This document shows positions 6,936 to 10,435 of a stretch of DNA of 10,435 bases, piece by piece. Position 1 is the stretch's first letter, and every line of letters begins with the position of its first letter. The notes beneath the pieces are model-generated. The model was not told the DNA's origin and searched no databases. It saw nothing but the letters and a program-made list of their open reading frames with translations. Both the position numbers and the translations under genes were made by a program. The stretch is taken from contig UQZA01000051.1 in assembly GCA_900545515.1 (NCBI GenBank), positions 1-10,435 on the forward strand, given 5' to 3'. This stretch comes from an uncultured Eubacteriales bacterium. Lineage in GTDB: Bacteria; Bacillota; Clostridia; Oscillospirales; Oscillospiraceae.

Positions 6936-6953
6936 ATCGGGGAGGTGATGAAT

Positions 6954-7205
6954 ATGATGGTGGATACCAAGAACCTGGTTCCCATGACAGAGGCCAACCA
7001 AAATTTCTCCCGGGTGGTTCGCATGGTGGACGAGAGCGGTCTGGCGGTCATTCTGAAAAACAACAAGCCCCGCTATATCGTGGTGGATTTCGGAGAATAC
7101 GAGCAGATTCAAACCCTGCGGGCACTCCGGGCCAGGCAGATCGGGCAGGAGGCGGACCGGCTTCTGGAAGAAAACCAGGAAGCTTTCCGGGAGTTGGCCA
7201 AATGA
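6954..7205 (+). CDS. Phd-family antitoxin (of Doc pair)
   Basis: Antitoxin of 83 residues. ATG 6954 is best, with GGGGAGG (6939-6945) 8 nt upstream; ATG 6948 (too close) and ATG 6957 are alternatives. It has the Phd/YefM pattern: NLVPMTEANQNFSRVVRMVDESGLAVILKNNKPRYIVVDFGEYEQ, with the helix-turn before Ser19, the ILKNNKPRYIVVDFGEYE strand pair and a C-terminal charged helix (RARQIGQEADRLLEENQEAFRELAK) that would cover the toxin. Its TGA (7203-7205) overlaps the Doc ATG (7202-7204) as ATGA, so the two are coupled. The protein is only distantly similar to the other Phd-like antitoxin in this window, so the two modules are unlikely to be recent duplicates. It probably represses its own promoter, which lies in the divergent gap upstream of the major pilin. 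Confidence 0.88.
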   Translation: MMVDTKNLVPMTEANQNFSRVVRMVDESGLAVILKNNKPRYIVVDFGEYEQIQTLRALRARQIGQEADRLLEENQEAFRELAK

Positions 7206-7597
7206 TGCTGCTGACTGTTGAGGAAATCCTGGCCCTCCAGGAAAAGGTGATCTCCCAAACCGGCGGCAGCTTTGGGCTGCGGGATCGGGGCCTCCTGGAG
7301 TCTGCCGTCTACAGCGCGGACAGTTCCTTTGGAGATGTGGAGGTTTACCCCAGCCTGGAGGAAAAGGCGGCGAGGCTGGCTTTTGCCATTACCGGGAACC
7401 ATGCCTTTGTGGATGGAAACAAGCGGACCGGCATGCTGGTGATGCTGCTGACCCTGCGGCTGAATGGGCGCACTTTACGCTACACCCAGGCCGAGCTGGT
7501 GGATTTGGGCCTGGGAACCGCAGACGGAAGTCTGGGTTATGAGGAGATTCTGGCCTGGATCATCAGCCACCTGGATACAAAAAATCCTGCCGGATAA
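7202..7597 (+). CDS. doc: Doc/Fic-family toxin
   Basis: Toxin of 131 residues, in the length range of phage P1 Doc. Typical Doc-group landmarks: MLLTVEEILALQEKVI, then FGLRDRGLLESAV (25-36), a middle helix SLEEKAARLAFAI, and the catalytic loop H67-AFVDGNKRTG (67-77). P1 Doc inactivates EF-Tu by phosphorylating it, whereas canonical Fic enzymes transfer AMP and carry HPFx(D/E)GNGR. The motif here keeps Doc's lysine after the Asn (Lys74) but has the Fic-type Gly before it (Gly72, Ala in P1 Doc), so the exact chemistry is open. The start is taken as ATG 7202, overlapping the antitoxin stop; ATG 7205 is equally possible. The gene ends inside the loop of the bidirectional terminator. It lies on the strand opposite to the adhesin and pilin genes on either side. 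Confidence 0.9.
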   Translation: MMLLTVEEILALQEKVISQTGGSFGLRDRGLLESAVYSADSSFGDVEVYPSLEEKAARLAFAITGNHAFVDGNKRTGMLVMLLTLRLNGRTLRYTQAELVDLGLGTADGSLGYEEILAWIISHLDTKNPAG

Positions 7598-7611
7598 AGG
7601 CAGGATTTTTT
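7579..7611. terminator. Perfect bidirectional terminator between doc and the adhesin gene
   Basis: A 13-bp perfect stem (7579-7591 with 7599-7611) starts with six A and ends with six T, with a 7-nt loop. It gives a GC-rich hairpin plus U-tract on both strands. The doc stop codon (7595-7597) lies in the loop. On the minus strand it begins 38 nt after the adhesin stop (7652-7650), so adhesin transcription should end here rather than run into the pilin gene. Confidence 0.9.
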
Positions 7612-7649
7612 GCGGGCCGGTCCCTGGGGCGGTTGGCGGGGGACATCGG

Positions 7650-9530
7650 TCAAGCCTCCTTTCTTTTCCGCCGGAACAGGAAAACGACCGCGCACAGGGC
7701 AAGCTCCGTCAGAAGCAGCCCCAGAGGCACGGCCGTAAAGCCTGTATTGCCAGTAAAGGGCAGGACAAATTGCGTGGAGTTGACGGCAGTCAGGGCAATA
7801 TCCCGATTGCCGTCCTGAGGGAGCTCCCCCTCAAAGACAGGCTCCGCCAGGAGGGAATAGCCTTCCGGGGCAGCGGTTTCCGTCAGCCGGTAAAAAACGT
7901 GGTTTTCGCCAATGGTGATGCTGAGGCCGGAAAACAGGGCCGTGCCATCCTCCCCAGTTACAAGAACGCCGTCCGTCAATCCAGCGGAGGTACAGCCGCT
8001 AAGAGTAGGCAGGGAGCCTTCTTCCCGGAAGGTTACGGATTTCCAGTTTTTACCATCCTGGCTATATTCCAACAAGAAGGAGACGCCAGCCAGGGGATTA
8101 CCTTCGGGGTTAACCTTCTTGACCTGAATGGAGCCTACCTGCTGCCGGTTGGGGACACCATCGAAGCCGGAACTGGATACCGTGTAAGTTTTTCCATCCT
8201 CTGTAATGTCAATGGTGAATACCTCGTTGCTCAACTCGTACCCCTCCGGGGCCTTGGTTTCCCGGATGGTATAGTGACCATACCGAAGATGCTCCAAACG
8301 GTACACCCCGGTGCCGTGTCCGTCCGCGTCCAGTACCTCGGGCATTACCTGTTCCCGGATTGCGGAGCCAAGAGAAGGATCGCCGGAAGGAATCTCACTG
8401 GTTACTGTGAACTCGGCCCCGGACAGCTTCGTCTCCGGATTGGATTCATCGATCTTGGTCAGTTCCAGACTGCCGTAAATGGGCCGGTTCTCAAAGGTGA
8501 CGGTATTGGTTCCCGCCTGGATGGTGATTTCTTTTGGCGCTTCGCCAATGTAGCCCTCCGGCACCGTCTCCGTCAGGCGGTACTTTGTCCCTACATACAG
8601 CTTTGGCACCAGGATTTTGCCGGATCCGTCCGTAGTATACCGGCCAATCCGACAATACCCAATCCCAGGCACCCATTCCTCCACGGTAAAGGTGATACCT
8701 GAAACCTTCCCGTCCTCTGAGGTCTTGAGAATCTCCAAATCTGCCGGAACAGGGGCATTGTGAATGGTCATGGTCATTTTTCCGCCGCCTGTGAGGCCCG
8801 TGACGGAGATCTTGTTCAGACGGCAGTCCCCATTATCATCTGTGATGAAATCGGCGGCGGTGAAAGTCTGGTCATACACGGTTTTTCCCGCCTTGTCCGT
8901 GACGGTAATGTTCCAGGAATCCGGAAATACCAGTCCCGCCCCCTTCTGGCTCAGAACCTCCAAAAAGGTGTATTCTCCATCCAGCAGATTGGAAAAGGTG
9001 TAGGTCTTGGTTCCGCTCTGGCTGTAGGCGCCGTCCGTCAGATACAGGTTTCCATCCCCGTCCGTTTTGCCATACCAGGAGGTATTGCTGTCCCAGCGGT
9101 AGATCTTAAAGCAATAGCCCTCCACATCACCGCCGTCCGAAGTCTTTTGAATCGCCGCGCTGCCGGGAATGGCATCCGCTTTGACCTTAAAATAGGCTTT
9201 TACCGGCTCGGCGCTGGCCTCCACCGTGGCCACCGTCTGCTTCCCGCTGGCCGTCCAGATCATGTAAGCCATATTGCTGGGATCCAAGGAGCGGCCTGTG
9301 GCAGAAGCCAAAACGCTTCCGTTTGCCAAGGCAGACAGCGGTGCGGAAATATTCAGGGTGTTGCCGGATTTGCTCATGGTCACACCACTGGCCGTAAAGG
9401 TATAGTCGCTGGCCAGCACGCCGTTGGTATCCGTGACGGAAGCCGTGTAGAGGTTGCTTCCCGCGTCATATTTCAGAGTGATTTCCGGCGCTCCCGTCTG
9501 GCTGGTGGAGGAGAAGCTGGGGATGGTCAA
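7650..9530 (-). CDS. C-terminal fragment of the adhesin: SpaA/Cna_B repeats and LPFTG anchor
   Basis: Open frame of 626 codons from TTG 9530; it is the 3' part of the broken adhesin gene. The first 110 residues are a beta-rich segment (TIPSFSSTSQTG and on) that normally follows the thioester domain. Then come four SpaA/Cna_B-like domains, each ending in an E-box-like motif: YTFLEVLSQKG (187-197, the most divergent), YRLTETVPEGY (317-327), YTIRETKAPEGY (420-431) and YRLTETAAPEGY (547-558). The Glu of each true E-box would drive an intradomain isopeptide bond. LPFTG is at 590-594, followed by a membrane span and RRKRKEA. There is no Shine-Dalgarno site before TTG 9530 and no signal peptide in this frame, so the fragment alone is probably not translated or exported. 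Confidence 0.75.
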   Translation of the reverse strand: MTIPSFSSTSQTGAPEITLKYDAGSNLYTASVTDTNGVLASDYTFTASGVTMSKSGNTLNISAPLSALANGSVLASATGRSLDPSNMAYMIWTASGKQTVATVEASAEPVKAYFKVKADAIPGSAAIQKTSDGGDVEGYCFKIYRWDSNTSWYGKTDGDGNLYLTDGAYSQSGTKTYTFSNLLDGEYTFLEVLSQKGAGLVFPDSWNITVTDKAGKTVYDQTFTAADFITDDNGDCRLNKISVTGLTGGGKMTMTIHNAPVPADLEILKTSEDGKVSGITFTVEEWVPGIGYCRIGRYTTDGSGKILVPKLYVGTKYRLTETVPEGYIGEAPKEITIQAGTNTVTFENRPIYGSLELTKIDESNPETKLSGAEFTVTSEIPSGDPSLGSAIREQVMPEVLDADGHGTGVYRLEHLRYGHYTIRETKAPEGYELSNEVFTIDITEDGKTYTVSSSGFDGVPNRQQVGSIQVKKVNPEGNPLAGVSFLLEYSQDGKNWKSVTFREEGSLPTLSGCTSAGLTDGVLVTGEDGTALFSGLSITIGENHVFYRLTETAAPEGYSLLAEPVFEGELPQDGNRDIALTAVNSTQFVLPFTGNTGFTAVPLGLLLTELALCAVVFLFRRKRKEA

Positions 9531-9832
9531 GTGGCCTGCATCAGCCTGACGATTTGCGCATAGCCAGTGTCAAAGGACGGGAAATCCCCGCCTGCAAATG
9601 TATCGTAGAGCCGCCGGTCATTTCTGGAATAGGGCGATGTGGAACTGCGAAGCCCCATGACGATCTCCTAAATGAGTACCTGGGTAGCACCCTCATACCC
9701 GAATTCCGTGTCCTTGTCTGTGCTTTTGGTGTAATTGGGCGCGCCATACAGCAGGATCAAACTGATAGCGTTCCTTTGCTGTTGGGTTAGCTTTTTCATC
9801 CAGAAGGCGCTTTCTTCACCGGGCGTTCCAGT

Positions 9833-10318
9833 TTAGGTCACATTATGAGAGGAGCCAGTGCCCGGCTCGATACAATAGGCCACCACACCATCCACATAAT
9901 GGATGCACATACCGCCCACCTTAGCTGTGACCGCCGTGCCGTCTGCATAGGTGAACTGGTAGGTACGAACCGCGTCGCCCCAGAAGTAATATTTCCCGTT
10001 GATATAATCAGACCGGGTTAGATTGCCGGTTACAGACGCCTGCGGGCTGATGGGCGCTTCTTCGTCAATGGGAATTTCTTCTATCGCTATATCTTCTTCA
10101 GTGGATGGCGCTGTTTCTTGCGGCGTCATCTCTTGGGCAGGCTCCGTTGATTCCGATTCCGTAGTCTCTTCAAATGGGGCGGTAGATTCCTCCGGCATCG
10201 TTTCTGTAGGCTGCCCGCTACTCTCGGGCAGTTCCGCGGCCAGCGCTGTCGGAAATATACCCAGGAGCAACGCAACTGCCAGCAGCAGGCATAAAACTTT
10301 CAGACTGATGTGTTTCAA
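9833..10318 (-). CDS. N-terminal fragment of the adhesin: signal peptide, acidic stalk, start of thioester domain
   Basis: Open frame of 161 codons from TTG 10318, which has an excellent ribosome binding site (GGAGG at 10330-10326, 7-nt spacer). MKHISLK plus a hydrophobic core and ALAA|E (cleavage near 28) make a clear signal peptide. Residues about 29-92 are a Glu/Pro/Thr/Ser-rich low-complexity stalk. From about 95 the thioester domain starts (NLTRSDYINGKYYFWGDAVRTYQFTYADG...), reaching Cys149 in AYCIEPG before the premature TAA. As it stands it would be secreted without a wall anchor and without the Gln that closes the thioester. The upstream palindrome at 10343-10357 and possible promoter belong to this gene. 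Confidence 0.78.
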   Translation of the reverse strand: MKHISLKVLCLLLAVALLLGIFPTALAAELPESSGQPTETMPEESTAPFEETTESESTEPAQEMTPQETAPSTEEDIAIEEIPIDEEAPISPQASVTGNLTRSDYINGKYYFWGDAVRTYQFTYADGTAVTAKVGGMCIHYVDGVVAYCIEPGTGSSHNVT

Positions 10319-10335
10319 CTTGTTTCCTCCTTGCT

Positions 10336-10364
10336 TTTATGTGTCCCAAGTTGGGTAATGTCAT
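10336..10364 (-). promoter_or_regulatory. Possible promoter of the adhesin gene
   Basis: On the minus strand ATGACA (10364-10359) and CATAAA (10341-10336) are 17 nt apart and upstream of the adhesin ribosome binding site. The hexamers are imperfect. The palindrome 10343-10357 fills nearly the whole spacer, which is where a repressor or a MerR-like activator would act (inference). Confidence 0.4.
10343..10357. promoter_or_regulatory. Operator-like palindrome upstream of the adhesin gene
   Basis: GTCCCAAGTTGGGTA with the symmetric core CCCAA-N-TTGGG centred on 10350. It matches the palindrome at 2456-2470 (GTCCCAAATTGGGAC) in 12 of 15 positions on the + strand, and both are exactly 12 nt before the Shine-Dalgarno site of a minus-strand gene. 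Candidate operator shared by the first and last genes of the locus. Confidence 0.5.
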
Positions 10365-10380
10365 TAAGTTAAGAATCTCA

Positions 10381-10422
10381 CAAAAACGAGTCAGGTATTA
10401 TCCGGTACCCGGCTCGTTTTTT
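10381..10422. terminator. Terminator-like hairpin upstream of the pilus locus
   Basis: AAAAACGAG (10382-10390) pairs with CTCGTTTTT (10413-10421), with an inner GGTA/TACC pairing (10394-10397 with 10406-10409). It has A/T tracts on both sides, so it could work on either strand. It probably ends a gene outside the window to the right and isolates the adhesin promoter. Confidence 0.65.
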
Positions 10423-10435
10423 GACGGGATTTCCA

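Larger units (their letters stand above)
7650..10318 (-). pseudogene. Disrupted thioester-domain LPFTG pilus-tip adhesin
   Basis: Read through, this is one gene of about 890 codons for a secreted wall-anchored adhesin. Order: signal peptide, acidic Glu/Thr/Pro stalk, thioester domain, an uncharacterised beta-rich segment, four SpaA/Cna_B-like domains and an LPFTG sorting signal. Three lesions break it. TAA at 9835-9833 (codon 162) lies in HNVT*TGTPGEE, where an aromatic residue or Gln would be expected. TAG at 9670-9668 (codon 217) lies in ATQVLI*EIVMG; relatives have TQxxxW(E/D) here, so TGG to TAG is the simple explanation. A one-base loss near 9531-9536 sends the frame into TGA at 9529-9527, and restoring a C (GCCAC to GCCCAC) rejoins RLMQA to HLTIPSFSS. 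The thioester pair would be Cys149 (AYCIEPG) and Gln213 (ATQ). Between the lesions the protein sequence is still conserved-looking, so the decay is recent, or the lesions are sequencing errors. Programmed recoding is unlikely with three independent lesions. Confidence 0.82.

Noticed and set aside
7464..8702. Open frame of 412 codons on the + strand
   Set aside because: It overlaps doc in another frame and then runs antisense to the adhesin; it would also have to cross the perfect terminator at 7579-7611.
9528..9530. TTG 9530 as a real start of a separate LPFTG protein
   Set aside because: No Shine-Dalgarno site or signal peptide, and the upstream frame supplies the missing N-terminal domain.
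7650..9530. Repeated E-box motifs as DNA repeats or a recombination array
   Set aside because: The repeats are at the protein-domain level (SpaA/Cna_B) and diverged in DNA; no long direct repeats are visible.
8760..9563. Open frame of 267 codons on the + strand
   Set aside because: Antisense shadow of the adhesin SpaA-repeat region, with no start signal or domain.
9554..9790. Independent small + strand gene in the gap between the two adhesin fragments
   Set aside because: The minus strand here reads as in-frame thioester-domain sequence continuing the adhesin, interrupted only by point lesions; the + strand ORF has no ribosome binding site.

Overview
The window looks like an accessory region of a Gram-positive, mid-GC Firmicute, most likely a gut Clostridia (Oscillospiraceae/Lachnospiraceae-like; inference). 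The support is strong AGGAGG-type ribosome binding sites, TTG starts, LPXTG-anchored surface proteins, class C-like sortases, and a CD1108-type NlpC/P60 membrane protein of the kind carried by conjugative elements of Clostridia. No rRNA, tRNA, CRISPR array or transposase is visible.

Layout. A small AT-rich + strand ORF (5-388) of unknown function is followed by a gene-poor stretch that ends in a strong minus-strand terminator (567-597). Everything from about 618 to 10318 on the minus strand is one sortase-dependent pilus/adhesin locus. Read in its transcription direction (right to left) it holds: a large thioester-type LPFTG adhesin gene broken by two nonsense codons and a frameshift (10318-7650); an LPNTG major pilin with a canonical WxxxVxxYPKN pilin motif (6882-4750); two sortases overlapping by 4 nt (4081-3224 and 3227-2484); and a transmembrane NlpC/P60 cell-wall hydrolase (2462/2429-618).

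Two complete type II toxin-antitoxin modules sit on the opposite (+) strand and bracket the major pilin gene: a Phd/YefM-like antitoxin with a RelE/ParE toxin (4154-4712), and a Phd-like antitoxin with a Doc/Fic toxin (6954-7597). Each begins in a short divergent intergenic region shared with the next pilus unit. Each ends in a perfect hairpin shared, tail to tail, with the preceding pilus gene. The TA modules therefore divide the pilus locus into three transcription units.

How the parts would work together (inference). The NlpC/P60 protein would locally open peptidoglycan. The polymerising sortase would join LPNTG pilins through the pilin-motif lysine, and the second sortase would add the tip or base subunit or anchor the fibre. 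The adhesin would have been the thioester tip protein, but in this copy it appears inactivated. A palindrome (CCCAA-N-TTGGG) lies at the same distance upstream of the ribosome binding sites of the first (adhesin) and last (NlpC) genes, which suggests shared control of the two ends of the locus.
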